Shown here in pieces: positions 1 through 8,777 of a DNA stretch of 64,000 nucleotides. A program made the position numbers and the translations under genes. The notes beneath the pieces are model-generated. The model searched no databases. It had not been told where the DNA came from and saw only the letters and a list, made by a program, of their open reading frames with translations. The first letter of the stretch is position 1, and each line of letters begins with the position of its first letter. Source of the stretch: Arsenicicoccus cauae (GTDB lineage: Bacteria > Actinomycetota > Actinomycetes > Actinomycetales > Dermatophilaceae); the NCBI RefSeq assembly GCF_009707125.1, contig NZ_WLVL01000057.1:1-64000 (forward strand), in the 5' to 3' direction.

Positions 1-88
1 CCCAGCAAAAAGACAAAACAACATGACGTTGAATCGTCCATCTACCAAAGGAACCTCAAACGAGGTCAAAAACTTGGCATCGAATTTC

Positions 89-109
89 GGCACGCTGTTG
101 AGTTCTCAA
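89..109 (-). promoter_or_regulatory. boxA-like antitermination element in rRNA leader
   Basis: On the minus strand the bases read TTGAGAACTCAACAGCGTGC. The TTGAGAACTCAACAG core is the leader motif commonly found upstream of 16S genes in actinobacteria. It is thought to recruit the Nus antitermination factors. It lies downstream of both rRNA promoters, as expected. Assignment is by motif recall only. Confidence 0.6.
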
Positions 110-265
110 ACATCGGACGCTCACGACCGACTCACGAGTGTTTCGCTCGATCTCCGTCGTGGCAACCATTCAATCTTACGCATCCGTGCTCCCCGCGTCA
201 AGTCCGCCTCGCCACTCGCTGTGGAGTGAGCTTGGATCGTGACTGTCCGCGCCGAGCACCCATTA

Positions 266-294
266 AAGGTACTCAGTGCTGGCCACCTCGTCAA
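266..294 (-). promoter_or_regulatory. rRNA operon promoter, downstream copy
   Basis: The minus strand has TTGACG (-35, bases 289-294), a 17-bp spacer and TACCTT (-10, bases 266-271). This is close to the primary sigma factor consensus with ideal spacing. It lies between the upstream promoter and the boxA-like element and points towards the presumed 16S gene. Confidence 0.55.
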
Positions 295-364
295 CTCGGC
301 GTGATCGTCCTCCCCCGAGGGGGTGACTCCCGCTTTGCGCTCCGTGGCCGGGGCACGAGCGGAA

Positions 365-393
365 ACATTACACAGCCGTCCGGGTCGTGCCAA
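365..393 (-). promoter_or_regulatory. rRNA operon promoter, upstream copy
   Basis: The minus strand has TTGGCA (-35, bases 388-393), exactly 17 bp, then TAATGT (-10, bases 365-370). The extended context around TAATGT is typical of actinobacterial rRNA promoters. The site lies about 80 bp past the terminator of tRNA-fMet, so the rRNA operon probably starts its own transcription here. Confidence 0.65.
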
Positions 394-472
394 ATCGGCC
401 CGAGCGGGCCTGGTGGCCGCGCGCAGCGACCCGGATGCGGGCACCCCGTCGGCTGCGTCCTCCCCGGTACGC

Positions 473-506
473 ACGAAGGCCCGGACCAGCTGGTCCGGGC
501 CTTCGT
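473..506 (-). terminator. 34-bp perfect palindrome, terminator of tRNA-fMet
   Basis: The two 17-base arms (ACGAAGGCCCGGACCAG and its exact complement) meet with no spacer, so the hairpin must open a few central pairs to form a loop. There is no T-tract, as is common in high-GC actinobacteria. It sits 14 bp past the 3' end of the tRNA and before the rRNA promoters, insulating one from the other. Confidence 0.7.
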
Positions 507-520
507 GTCGCCGATGCGAT

Positions 521-597
521 TGGTAGCGGGGGCAGGATTTGAACCTGCGACCTCCGGGTTATGAGCCCGGCGAGCTACCGAGCTGCTCCACCCCGCG
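521..597 (-). tRNA. initiator tRNA-fMet (CAT)
   Basis: The minus strand starts CGCGGGGTGGAGCAG and ends CCCCGCT-A-CCA, giving 77 nt with an encoded CCA. The anticodon loop CTCATAA carries CAT. Two features mark it as the initiator and not elongator Met: the first base of the acceptor stem (C1) cannot pair with base 72 (T), and the anticodon stem carries three consecutive G-C pairs. It lies 59 bp downstream of the UPF0182 gene on the same strand. Confidence 0.95.
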
Positions 598-656
598 TCG
601 GTGACTCCAGGTTACGCGACGGTGTACGGGGGTGCAAATCGTGGTCCCGGCCGAGC

Positions 657-3600
657 TCAGCGGCTCGGCGCCGGTGTCGCCGAGGTCGATCCCGTCACGG
701 GCGCAGAGGGCACGACGGTGGTCTGTCCTGGCTGCTGGGCCTTGAGCGCGGCGTCGACCGCGGCGCGCACCCGCTTCTGCGCTTCGCCGTACGCCCCGAA
801 GTCACCCTTGGCCAGGGCCTCGTCGGCCGCCTTCATCGCCTCCTGCGCCGCCGTCAGCTGCTTGACCACCTCGGTGTTGCCCATCGGTGACGTGGGGCGC
901 TGACCGGGTTGGGGCGCTGTCGGTGCTGTCGGTGCTGTGGGTGCCGTCGGACCGGAGGCCCCCTGGTCTCCCGCCGTCGCGCCGGAGTTGCCCCCGAAGA
1001 GCCCGTCCAGGGCTCCGGCCAGCGTGTCCGACCAGGCCAGCTTGTCGCCGAACGAGGCGACGATGGCTTTGGACTGCGGGTATGCGGAGGATCCCGAGGA
1101 TGCCTGGACGTAGATCGGTTGGACGTACAGCACTCCCCCGCCGACGGGCAGTGTCAGCAGGTTGCCCATGGACACCTTGGAGCCGCCCTGCGAGTTGTTG
1201 TTGAGGAACTGACTCAGCGTCAGGGCGAAGCGCGGCGACGAGTCGTTGGAGGAGAAGATGTTGTTGGCCACCTGCCCCGGCCCCTGCACCTGCGTGTCCC
1301 GGGGCAGCTCCAGGAGCCTCAGGGTGCCGTACCCCTCCTTGCGCTGCCCGTCCTTGCCCCCCGCGTCCGCGTCGGCCGCGAGGAAGGCGGACAGCACCGA
1401 GCGCTTCTCGGGCGTGTATGTCGTGGTGAGCGAGAAGGTCGGCGAGGCCTGGCCCGGCACGGCCAGGGAGAGGTAGTAGGGGGGCTGGCTGGGTGCGCCC
1501 GTCGTGCGGTCGCTCGGATCGGTGGGGACCTTCCAGAAGTCCTGCCCGCCGAAGAAGCTGTTGGCGTCGGTCACGTGGTACTTGCCGAGCATGGATCGCT
1601 GCACCTTGAACATGTCCTCGGGGTAGCGCAGGTGCTGCATCAGCTCCCCCTTGATCGCCGACATGGGCTCCACCGTGCCTGGGAAGGCCTTGGTCCAGGC
1701 CTTGAGCAGCGGGTCCTGGTCGTCCCACGCGTAGAGGTGGACGCTGCCGTCGTAGGCGTCGACGGTGGCCTTGACCGAGTTGCGCATGTAGTTGACGCGC
1801 GCCGGCGCCAGGGCCGCGACGTTGGCGGACCGTGCCGTGAGCGCGTCCGAGGTGGCGTCCTCGATCTCGGTCAGCTGGGAGTAGGGGTAGTTGGCACTGG
1901 TCGTGTAGCCGTCCACGATCCACTGCACCCGCCCGTCGACCACCGCCGGGTAGGGGTCACCGTCCAGGGTCAGCCACGGCGCGACCTTGCCGATGCGCTC
2001 GCGCGGCTTGCGGATGTCGAGCAGGCGCGACTGAGGGTTCACGGCGCTCGACAGGAGGATGTTGGGCTCGCGGTAGGCGATCGCGTAGGCGAGCCGGCGG
2101 GGGAAGGACCCGATCTCCACGCCGCCGGCGCCTCGGTAGGTCGTGTTGCGCTGGCCGCCGGCGCTCCCGTCGGGGTGGTCCAGCTCGGCGTCTCCGCTGC
2201 CGGCGGGGGCGCCCACGATGGAGTAGGTCGGGGACTCCTCCCCGAAGTAGATGCGGGGCTCGTAGGTGCCGAGCTTGCCCGTGGAGGGGATGTTCTGCTC
2301 GAAGAAGACCGGCTGACCGTCAGGTCCGCGCCGGTTGCCGTACGCGGCCACCAGGCCGTAGCCGTGGGTGTAGACGGTGTGGTCGTTGACCCAGTTGCGC
2401 CAGGAGCGGTCCAGGTCGTCCAGGCGCAGCTCTCTAGCACCGACGACGGCGTCGACCAGCTTGCCATCGAGGCGGTAGCGGTCGACGTCGAGGCTGGCGG
2501 GGAAGGAGTAGAAGGCCTTGACCGCCTGGATGGCTTCGAAGGTCTGCCCCACGATGGCCGGGTCGACGATCCGGATGCCGGGGATGGTGTCCGCATCACC
2601 GCGCAGCTGCCCGCTCGAGACCGTGGTCTCGGCCTTGTACGGCGTCTTGACCACCTTGTCGAGCCCGAAGGCCGATCGCGTCGCCTCGATGTTGCGCTGG
2701 ATGTAGGGCGCCTCCAGGGTGCGCTCGCTGGGCTTGACCTTGAGGCTCTGCACGAGCATCGGATAGATGGTCCCGATGACCAGGGCGCACACGGCGAGCA
2801 GGCTCACGCCCACCACGGGCAGCCGCCAGGACCCGGTCCAGATCGAGGCGAGGAAGAACAGGGCGCAGAGCAGCGCGGCCACCGCGAGGATCGACCGTCC
2901 GGGCAGCACGGCGTGGGCACCGGTGTAGGTGATGCCCGTGATCCGGCCCGAGTCGGCCACGGCCAGGTCGTAGCGTCCGAACCAGTAGCTGAGCCCCTGC
3001 ACCAGGGCCACCGCTGCGAACAGGCAGGAGAGGTGCACGATCGCCGCCTTGGTGGACCGGCCGCTCATGCCCGGTGGGCGTAGACCGCCATACAGGTAGT
3101 GGGTGAGGGCCGCCACGATGGCGGCGAGGACCAGACCCATCAGGGCGAAGTCCAGCAGGAAGCTCACCCACGGCAGGGTGAAGACGAAGAACCCGATGTC
3201 CATGCCGAACTCCGGGTCGTCCTTGCCGAAGGGCACCCGGTGCAGCCACAGGAGGAAGGTCTGCCACTGGCTGGCCAGGGCGGTGCCGCTGAAGACGCCC
3301 AGCACCCCCGGCACGACCCACACGGCCAGCCGGCGCAGGGGGTCCAGCATGGCGCGGTACCGGTCGAGGGCGACCTGCTCGTCGGTGACGGGGGCGTAGA
3401 CGGGCCGCAGGCGGTGCCCGATCACGATGCTGGAGCAGGCCAGGGCCCCGACGACCAGCGCACCCGCCACGAACAACCCACCCTTGGTGACCAGCTCGGT
3501 GGTGAGCACCCGGCTGAAGCGCACGCTGTCGAACCACAGGACCTGGGTCCAGAGGGCCGCCAGGGCGCCCAGGGCCAAGGCGGCGACCGCGACGATCGTC

Positions 3601-3722
3601 AGGAGCGGTCCGAGCCAGCCGCGACCTGCCCTCCCGCCGCCCCGACGGCGGCGGGCACGTGCCGCGCCTCCAGGGCCCGCGGGCTCACCCGGACCCGACG
3701 CGGTGCGCCCCTCGTCACTCAC
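657..3722 (-). CDS. UPF0182 family integral membrane protein
   Basis: About 1,020 residues. The N-terminal third carries about seven hydrophobic segments after a basic, Gly/Arg-rich cytoplasmic tail. The rest is a large soluble, presumably extracytoplasmic region containing family landmarks such as RNIEATRSAFGL and the YGLVAAYGN stretch. The family is conserved in actinobacteria (Rv3193c in M. tuberculosis) and its biochemical role is unknown. I chose the GTG at 3722 because GGAGG lies 8 bases upstream; an ATG six codons earlier would place that ribosome site inside the gene. The C-terminus has a low-complexity TAP repeat. It heads the minus-strand series that continues into tRNA-fMet. Confidence 0.9.
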   Translation of the reverse strand: MSDEGRTASGPGEPAGPGGAARARRRRGGGRAGRGWLGPLLTIVAVAALALGALAALWTQVLWFDSVRFSRVLTTELVTKGGLFVAGALVVGALACSSIVIGHRLRPVYAPVTDEQVALDRYRAMLDPLRRLAVWVVPGVLGVFSGTALASQWQTFLLWLHRVPFGKDDPEFGMDIGFFVFTLPWVSFLLDFALMGLVLAAIVAALTHYLYGGLRPPGMSGRSTKAAIVHLSCLFAAVALVQGLSYWFGRYDLAVADSGRITGITYTGAHAVLPGRSILAVAALLCALFFLASIWTGSWRLPVVGVSLLAVCALVIGTIYPMLVQSLKVKPSERTLEAPYIQRNIEATRSAFGLDKVVKTPYKAETTVSSGQLRGDADTIPGIRIVDPAIVGQTFEAIQAVKAFYSFPASLDVDRYRLDGKLVDAVVGARELRLDDLDRSWRNWVNDHTVYTHGYGLVAAYGNRRGPDGQPVFFEQNIPSTGKLGTYEPRIYFGEESPTYSIVGAPAGSGDAELDHPDGSAGGQRNTTYRGAGGVEIGSFPRRLAYAIAYREPNILLSSAVNPQSRLLDIRKPRERIGKVAPWLTLDGDPYPAVVDGRVQWIVDGYTTSANYPYSQLTEIEDATSDALTARSANVAALAPARVNYMRNSVKATVDAYDGSVHLYAWDDQDPLLKAWTKAFPGTVEPMSAIKGELMQHLRYPEDMFKVQRSMLGKYHVTDANSFFGGQDFWKVPTDPSDRTTGAPSQPPYYLSLAVPGQASPTFSLTTTYTPEKRSVLSAFLAADADAGGKDGQRKEGYGTLRLLELPRDTQVQGPGQVANNIFSSNDSSPRFALTLSQFLNNNSQGGSKVSMGNLLTLPVGGGVLYVQPIYVQASSGSSAYPQSKAIVASFGDKLAWSDTLAGALDGLFGGNSGATAGDQGASGPTAPTAPTAPTAPQPGQRPTSPMGNTEVVKQLTAAQEAMKAADEALAKGDFGAYGEAQKRVRAAVDAALKAQQPGQTTVVPSAPVTGSTSATPAPSR
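913..948 (-). repeat. 9-bp tandem repeat encoding TAP units
   Basis: Four near-identical copies of GGTGCTGTC (plus strand) sit in frame near the 3' end of the UPF0182 gene and encode four consecutive Thr-Ala-Pro units in a disordered linker. Such short in-frame repeats tend to vary in copy number between strains. Confidence 0.75.
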
Positions 3723-3867
3723 TGCGCGGTCCTCCTGCATGATCGGTCCGTCGGGCCGCGACTGCAGCCCGTGGTGCTCGCGGTCAACCTACCCCGCCTC
3801 GCTGGACGCCGGCGGGAGACGTCACCGCAGGCCGCCGGGCTGGGGGTTCGGGTCCCGGTCAGGCAGC

Positions 3868-4410
3868 ATGGACCCCGTGACCCCGACACCCCAGCTCGTC
3901 CCCACCCCCCTGATCACGTGCGCCGTCGACACGGAGCAGCACGTGGCCCGCTCCGGATGGGACCAGCCCACGCGGTTGTTCGCCCTCGTCCGCACCAGCG
4001 AGCTGCTCGCGGCCGAGCCGCAGCTCGCGGCCCGGCTCGAGGGCGAGGACCCGGACGGCCTGACTGCCATCGAGCAGGAAGAGCTCCCGGAGGGATCCGG
4101 GCTCGACGGGCTGCTGGCCGGCATCGTGTGGCCTGCCGAGGTGGCAGGCGCCGCCATCAGCGTCGAGCGCATCGTGGTGCCGCCCGAGGCGGAGGCGGGC
4201 CTGCCCGATGACCCCGAGGCCGCCCTCGAGCACCTGGCCGCCCACCCGGCTCGCCAGGACGTACGGCTGCTGGTGGCGGTGGACCGGACCGGTGAGCAGG
4301 TGACCCTCCTGCGCCAGCGCGCGCACGACAGCGACGACGCCGTCGCCATGGGCGCGGACATCGCGCCGGGCCTCGTCGAGGCGCTGCGGGCCACCCTCGT
4401 CGAGGGCTGA
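3868..4410 (+). CDS. PPA1309 family protein
   Basis: A soluble acidic protein of 180 residues with no membrane segment or signal peptide. It resembles the actinobacterial PPA1309 family, recognisable from the N-terminal AVDTEQHVARSGWDQPTRLF region and the C-terminal LVAVDRTGEQVTLLR and ALRATL stretches. Function is unknown. It is divergent from the UPF0182 gene, with about 145 bp between the starts. That arrangement is conserved in many actinobacteria and suggests a shared promoter region. The start ATG is the first in-frame ATG close to the homologous N-terminus. Confidence 0.8.
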   Translation: MDPVTPTPQLVPTPLITCAVDTEQHVARSGWDQPTRLFALVRTSELLAAEPQLAARLEGEDPDGLTAIEQEELPEGSGLDGLLAGIVWPAEVAGAAISVERIVVPPEAEAGLPDDPEAALEHLAAHPARQDVRLLVAVDRTGEQVTLLRQRAHDSDDAVAMGADIAPGLVEALRATLVEG

Positions 4411-4455
4411 GCCGAGGGCCGTCCGGTCACCGGGTCCCCAGACCCCTCAGACCCC

Positions 4456-5547
4456 TCAGCCACAGCCCTGCAGAGCCGACCCCTTGCCCGCGGCGATGGC
4501 GCGGACGTCCGCGAGCGCGTCGTCGAAGTCCTCCACCCGGACCACTGTCAGCCCTGCCGGCACGTGGCCGACGACCTCGCTGCAGTTGCCCGCCGGTGCG
4601 AGGAACCACTGGATCCCCGCTGCCCGCGCGCCGGCGAGCTTCTGCTGGATCCCCCCGATGGGGCCGACCCGGCCGTCCGACGAGATGGTGCCGGTGCCCG
4701 CGATGCGCTGGCCCGCGGTCAGCTCCCCGGGGGTGAGCCGGTCGAGGACCCCGAGGGCGAACATCATGCCGGCGGAGGGTCCCCCCACGTCGCCGGCGTC
4801 GATGGTGACCTTGACGGGAAATCTGTAGTCGACCTTGAGCCCGACGCCGATGACCTTGCGCCCCTGCTGCTCGCCCACCGGCAGCGACACCTCACGGCGC
4901 ACCCCGTCCCGCTCGACGGTCACGGGCGCGGACTGACCGACCTGGTAGGCCTGGATCGCTGACCGCAGGGCGGCGCTGCCGGTCACGGAGGTGGAGCCGA
5001 TCCGCACGAAACGGTCGCCGGGCTCGAGGCGCCCGATCGCGGCGGACCCGGTCGGGAGCACGCCGACGGAGACCGTCTCCGGCACCGTCATCCCCAGCGC
5101 CCGCTCGGCCACCACGACGGCGTCCTCCTGGGAGTGCGTCATCTCGGCGGCGTTCTCCCGCTTGATCTCCTCGTTGGTGGCACCCCGGGGGAAGACCTGT
5201 TCCTCCGGGACGACGGATCGGGCGTCCGAGACGGAGGCTGCCAGCAGGTCGTATGCCGTGACCGTGGCACCCGGGCCACCGCGGACGGACACCGTGGTGA
5301 AGCTGAGCACGCCGGAGGCCGGATGGTCCTCGGCCTTGGGCACCGAGATGAGCGGACGCCCGTCGCGCGTCGCACCCAGGGTGTTGGTCACCGGACCAGG
5401 ACCCATCACGACATACGGCAGCGGGATGAAGGCGAGGGCGACCAGCAACGCGCACAGCAGGGCCAGCGCCAGGGTCAGCGCTCGTCCGCGTCGCGGGCGG
5501 CGGCGGGGCGCCGGCGGGCCCCCCGCGGCGGGGAGGCTCCCCGTCAT
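4456..5547 (-). CDS. membrane-anchored PDZ / Lon-type (S16) serine protease, YlbL family
   Basis: About 363 residues. A basic N-terminus is followed by one membrane helix (about residues 22-43), then an extracytoplasmic PDZ domain (GRLEPGDRFVRIGS region) and a C-terminal Lon proteolytic domain. The catalytic Ser lies in GGPSAGMMFALG, and the partner Lys is expected in the ARAAGIQWFLAP region or nearby. It corresponds to Rv3194c. The start ATG at 5547 overlaps the moaE stop by four bases (ATGA), indicating translational coupling. An in-frame start upstream would lie inside moaE. The substrate is unknown. Confidence 0.88.
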   Translation of the reverse strand: MTGSLPAAGGPPAPRRRPRRGRALTLALALLCALLVALAFIPLPYVVMGPGPVTNTLGATRDGRPLISVPKAEDHPASGVLSFTTVSVRGGPGATVTAYDLLAASVSDARSVVPEEQVFPRGATNEEIKRENAAEMTHSQEDAVVVAERALGMTVPETVSVGVLPTGSAAIGRLEPGDRFVRIGSTSVTGSAALRSAIQAYQVGQSAPVTVERDGVRREVSLPVGEQQGRKVIGVGLKVDYRFPVKVTIDAGDVGGPSAGMMFALGVLDRLTPGELTAGQRIAGTGTISSDGRVGPIGGIQQKLAGARAAGIQWFLAPAGNCSEVVGHVPAGLTVVRVEDFDDALADVRAIAAGKGSALQGCG

Positions 5548-5978
5548 GGGAGGCCCACCCACTCCTCGGTCCCGTCGGTGAAGGCCTGGTGCTTCCAGAT
5601 CGGGACGGTGCTCTTGAGCGTGTCGATGAGCTGCCGGCACGCGTCGAAGGCCTCGCCGCGGTGCGCCGCGCTCACCGCGCAGACGACGGCGATGTCGCCG
5701 ATGTCCAGGTGCCCCACGCGGTGCACCGCCGCCACCGAGAGGACGCCGGGCAGCTCCTCGATCCGCGACACCACCTCGGCCAGGCGGTCGAGCGCCGTGG
5801 GGTGGGCGGAGTAGTCGAGCCCGGTGACGCCCTGGCCGCCGTCGTGGTCGCGGACGATGCCGACGAACGGCACGACCGCCCCGGCCCGGGGATCGTTCAC
5901 GGCCGCCAGGACCTCGTCGACCGACAACGGCTCGTCACGCACGGCGACGAGCCGGGCGCTGGGGACTGAGTGGCTCAC
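5544..5978 (-). CDS. moaE: molybdopterin synthase catalytic subunit MoaE
   Basis: 144 residues. MoaE, with MoaD, inserts the dithiolene sulfurs into precursor Z to make molybdopterin. The family signature near the C-terminus is intact: TVPIWKHQAF followed by DGTEEWVG, which holds the active-site Lys. FVGIVRDHDGG near residue 40 matches the family N-terminal loop. I chose the GTG at 5978, with GGAAGG about 8 bases upstream. No moaD is adjacent, so its partner must be encoded elsewhere. It is coupled to the protease gene downstream by a 4-base overlap. Confidence 0.93.
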   Translation of the reverse strand: MSHSVPSARLVAVRDEPLSVDEVLAAVNDPRAGAVVPFVGIVRDHDGGQGVTGLDYSAHPTALDRLAEVVSRIEELPGVLSVAAVHRVGHLDIGDIAVVCAVSAAHRGEAFDACRQLIDTLKSTVPIWKHQAFTDGTEEWVGLP

Positions 5979-6145
5979 GGTGGCCCTTCCGTCGAGGGGA
6001 CGTCTGCGGGAGAGGCTAGTCTCCACCACCGCCCGGGAGACGCACGTCGCCCACGTCGTCCCTGGACGCGGGTGACGGAACGCCCCTTGGCCTCCTAGCG
6101 TTGACGCTGCAGTACCCCCTGATCCGCCGACCGGAGGAGCACGTC

Positions 6146-7612
6146 GTGACCGTCCCACCCACCCACGGACCCGGGTCCGGACCGCACGACCCGCAGGACC
6201 CCGACGCCCTCGCCCGCATGCTCGGTGAGATGATGGGCGACCCGTCGCTCGCGGACAATCCGCAGGTGCGCGACGCTTTGCGCCAGCTCGGCATGGAGCA
6301 GCTCGACCCCACCCAGCTGGCCATGGTGCGCCAGCAGGTCCAGGCCATGTTCGCGGGCCCGGCCCCCGAGGGCGCGATCGACGACGCGGTCGCCCTCGAC
6401 CTCGCCCGCAAACGGGTCGCCCAGGGGGGCGACGCGGTGGTGGGGGACGCCGACCGGCGCTCGCACGCCGACGCCATCCACGTGGCACAGCTGTGGCTCG
6501 ACCAGGTCACCGCGATGGAGGCGGCGCCGTCGCCCGACGCGGTGTGGAGCCGCGCCGAGTGGGTGGAGGCCACCATGCCCACGTGGATCGAGCTGGTCAC
6601 CCCGGTCGCGGACGGGGTGACGGCCGCCATGACCACGGCGATGCGGGGCCAGCTCGACGACCTAGCCGAGCACGGCGGGCTGGAACAGCTGTCACGCACG
6701 CCGGGGATGCCACAGCTCCCCCAGGGCCTGGACCCGACGGCGATGATGGCGCAGATGGGCCCGATGGTGCACCGGATGGGGGCCGCCATGTTCGCCGCCC
6801 AGACGGCCGAGGCGGTCGGTGGCCTCAGCGAGGACCTCGTCTCGGGCACCGAGGTGGGGCTCCCGCTGGTGCCCGGGCACGCCGTGGCCCTGCTCCCGTC
6901 GGGGATCCGGGCCCTGTCCGAGGGCTTGGAGGTCGACCCCGCCGAGGTGCGCCTGTACCTCGCCGCGCGAGAGGCCGCCCGGTCCCGGTTGTTCACCGCC
7001 GCACCGTGGCTCACCGCGTCCCTCACCGCTGCCGTGCAGGCCTACGCACGTGACATCTCGATCGACGTGGAGGGCATCTCCGCCCGCATGTCCACCGTCG
7101 ACCCGAGCGACCCCGCCGCCCTGCAGGAGGCGCTGGGGTCCACGCTGTTCACCCCCGAGCCCTCGGAGGCCCAGCTGCGGGCCCTCGCCTCCCTCGAGAC
7201 CCTGCTGGCACTCGTCGAGGGCTGGGTCGATGTGGTCGCCGACCGCGCCACCCGGCAGCACCTGCCGGAGGCGGCTGCCCTCGGCGAGACCGTGCGGCGA
7301 CGCCGCGCGACCGGCGGCCCGGCCGAGAGGGCTTTCGCCCAGCTCGTCGGCCTCGAGCTACGACCCCGCCGGCTGCGCGACGCCGCCAACCTGTTCGCCG
7401 CCCTGGAGGACGCCGGCGGCCAGGAGCTGCGCGACAGCGTCTGGGCCCACCCCGACGTGGCGCCGACGGGCGACGACCTGGACGACGTCCTCGGCTACGT
7501 CGAGCGCGTGCGAGCCGGCCAGGGCGATGACCTGGACGCCGAGCTCGACCGGCTCCTGTCCGAGGGCCGAGAGGACCGCTCGGGGGACGACGCCACCGAC
7601 GGCCGGGCGTGA
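6146..7612 (+). CDS. DUF2342 family (zinc-dependent metalloprotease-like / F420-associated hydrolase) protein
   Basis: About 488 residues, corresponding to Rv3195. The N-terminus carries an acidic leader, then the family's helical region with EWVEATMPTW, LPSGIRALSEGLEVDP and a later LRALASLETLLALVEGW segment. Related proteins are labelled zinc-dependent metalloproteases and usually have a His in a REAAHxRLF motif. Here that site reads REAARSRLF and the downstream helix has EGW not EGH, so the putative ligands appear lost. The GTG start follows GGAGGAGC. It is coupled to the NUDIX gene by a GTGA overlap. Confidence 0.8.
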   Translation: MTVPPTHGPGSGPHDPQDPDALARMLGEMMGDPSLADNPQVRDALRQLGMEQLDPTQLAMVRQQVQAMFAGPAPEGAIDDAVALDLARKRVAQGGDAVVGDADRRSHADAIHVAQLWLDQVTAMEAAPSPDAVWSRAEWVEATMPTWIELVTPVADGVTAAMTTAMRGQLDDLAEHGGLEQLSRTPGMPQLPQGLDPTAMMAQMGPMVHRMGAAMFAAQTAEAVGGLSEDLVSGTEVGLPLVPGHAVALLPSGIRALSEGLEVDPAEVRLYLAAREAARSRLFTAAPWLTASLTAAVQAYARDISIDVEGISARMSTVDPSDPAALQEALGSTLFTPEPSEAQLRALASLETLLALVEGWVDVVADRATRQHLPEAAALGETVRRRRATGGPAERAFAQLVGLELRPRRLRDAANLFAALEDAGGQELRDSVWAHPDVAPTGDDLDDVLGYVERVRAGQGDDLDAELDRLLSEGREDRSGDDATDGRA

Positions 7613-8178
7613 CCGCCCCCGCGCGTCCGGGCAACCTCGATGACCTCCGGGCGGACGCCATACGGCACCTCGCCCAGCTGTCGCCCGTCGACGCGAGGGA
7701 GGCGTCGCTCCGCCAGGAGTTCCTCGCGCACCTGGAGCGCCACCCCGACGCGTGGTGGAAGCACGGGCCGCCCGCCCATCTGACGGCGAGCGTGCTCGTG
7801 CTGTCGCAGGACCGACGTCAGGTCCTGCTCACCCACCACCGCAAGGCCCGCACGTGGTTCCAGCTGGGGGGTCACGCCGAGCCCGGCGACGAGGACGTCG
7901 TGGGGGTCGCGCAGCGCGAGGGGCGCGAGGAGTCGGGCATCCACGGGCTGCGCGTCGACCCTCGCCTGGTGGACCTCGACCGGCATGCCCTCGGAGCAGC
8001 CTTCACCGTGTGCCGCGAGCACCTGGACCTGAGGTTCGTCGCCGTCGTCGGCGACGTCTCCCCCGTCGTCAGCGCCGAGTCGCTCGACGTGGCCTGGTGG
8101 CCGGTGGATCGGCTGCCCCACCCGCACAGCGAGGAGCTGCCGCGGCTGATCGAGCGCGCCGCGCTGCGCGCGGCCTGA
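7609..8178 (+). CDS. NUDIX hydrolase
   Basis: 189 residues. A Nudix hydrolase cleaves a nucleoside diphosphate linked to some other group, but the substrate cannot be read from the sequence. The Nudix box is present as GGHAEPGDEDVVGVAQREG followed by REESGI, with the Mg-binding REGREE core. Two bases of its GTG overlap the stop of the preceding DUF2342 gene, so the two are probably co-translated. It ends tail to tail with the metallopeptidase gene, only 6 bp away. Confidence 0.88.
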   Translation: MTAPARPGNLDDLRADAIRHLAQLSPVDAREASLRQEFLAHLERHPDAWWKHGPPAHLTASVLVLSQDRRQVLLTHHRKARTWFQLGGHAEPGDEDVVGVAQREGREESGIHGLRVDPRLVDLDRHALGAAFTVCREHLDLRFVAVVGDVSPVVSAESLDVAWWPVDRLPHPHSEELPRLIERAALRAA

Positions 8179-8184
8179 GGCCGC

Positions 8185-8727
8185 TCACTCGTCGACGCAG
8201 TCCCCGGCGGCTCCCGGCTCCCCGGGCGGGGCGTCCTCGCGCGACCCGTGAGCCACCCCCTCGAGGAATCCCTTGGCGCGTTCGAGCTTGGGGTAGGTCC
8301 GCAGCAGCCGCCAGAACTCCGGGCCGTGCCCCGGCTGCAGCAGGTGCGCCAGCTCGTGCAGGATCACGTAGTCCTGGACCCAGACGGGCAGCGTGGCGAC
8401 CCGGTGGGAGACCCGGATCGTGCCGTCGGCCGGGGTGCACGACCCCCATCGTCGGCGTTGGTTGGACACCCACGTGATGCTGGTCGGTTTGGCGAGGCCT
8501 CCGAGGTAGGAGTGGGACAGCTCCGCCGCGCGCGCGGCGAGCCGCTCGTCGCTCGGGCGGACCCGCTGCTCGCGGGCCTCGATCCGACCGACCATCTGCT
8601 CGATCCACTCCTGCTCCTGGCGGCGGGAATGACCGGCGGGAATGAGCACGACGATGCGGTCGCCCTCGCGGTAGGCGCTCACGGTCCGCCGACGACGGGT
8701 GCTGCGGCGCACCTCGACCTCACTCAT
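8185..8727 (-). CDS. YgjP/SprT-like zinc metallopeptidase (DUF45)
   Basis: 180 residues. The zinc-binding HELAH motif lies in VILHELAHLLQ near residue 125, followed by GHGPEFW, which supplies the third ligand. The preceding RRRWGSCTPADGTIRVSH stretch is typical of the YgjP (M48-like, DUF45) family. It is a cytosolic protein; no signal peptide or membrane segment is seen. The cellular substrate is unknown. It lies 50 bp downstream of an enoyl-CoA hydratase gene on the same strand and may share its transcript. Confidence 0.88.
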   Translation of the reverse strand: MSEVEVRRSTRRRRTVSAYREGDRIVVLIPAGHSRRQEQEWIEQMVGRIEAREQRVRPSDERLAARAAELSHSYLGGLAKPTSITWVSNQRRRWGSCTPADGTIRVSHRVATLPVWVQDYVILHELAHLLQPGHGPEFWRLLRTYPKLERAKGFLEGVAHGSREDAPPGEPGAAGDCVDE

Positions 8728-8777
8728 GACGGCACCCTAGCGACGCCCCGGCACGCCCTCTGGCAAGCGCGCCGTGC

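Larger units (their letters stand above)
1..360 (-). other. rRNA operon leader; 16S gene expected just left of the window
   Basis: No protein gene is supported here. Read on the minus strand, the stretch runs from two tandem promoters through a long untranslated leader towards base 1. It contains a boxA-like element and ends in a T-rich run of the kind that precedes 16S rRNA in actinobacteria. The short ORFs in this area do not resemble proteins. The 16S gene itself is not in the window, so its position just beyond base 1 is inferred. Confidence 0.65.

Noticed and set aside
909-3083. 724-codon open frame opposite the UPF0182 gene
   Set aside because: High GC keeps antisense frames open. The protein is low-complexity Arg/Gly/Val/His without domains, while the opposite strand encodes a clear family member.
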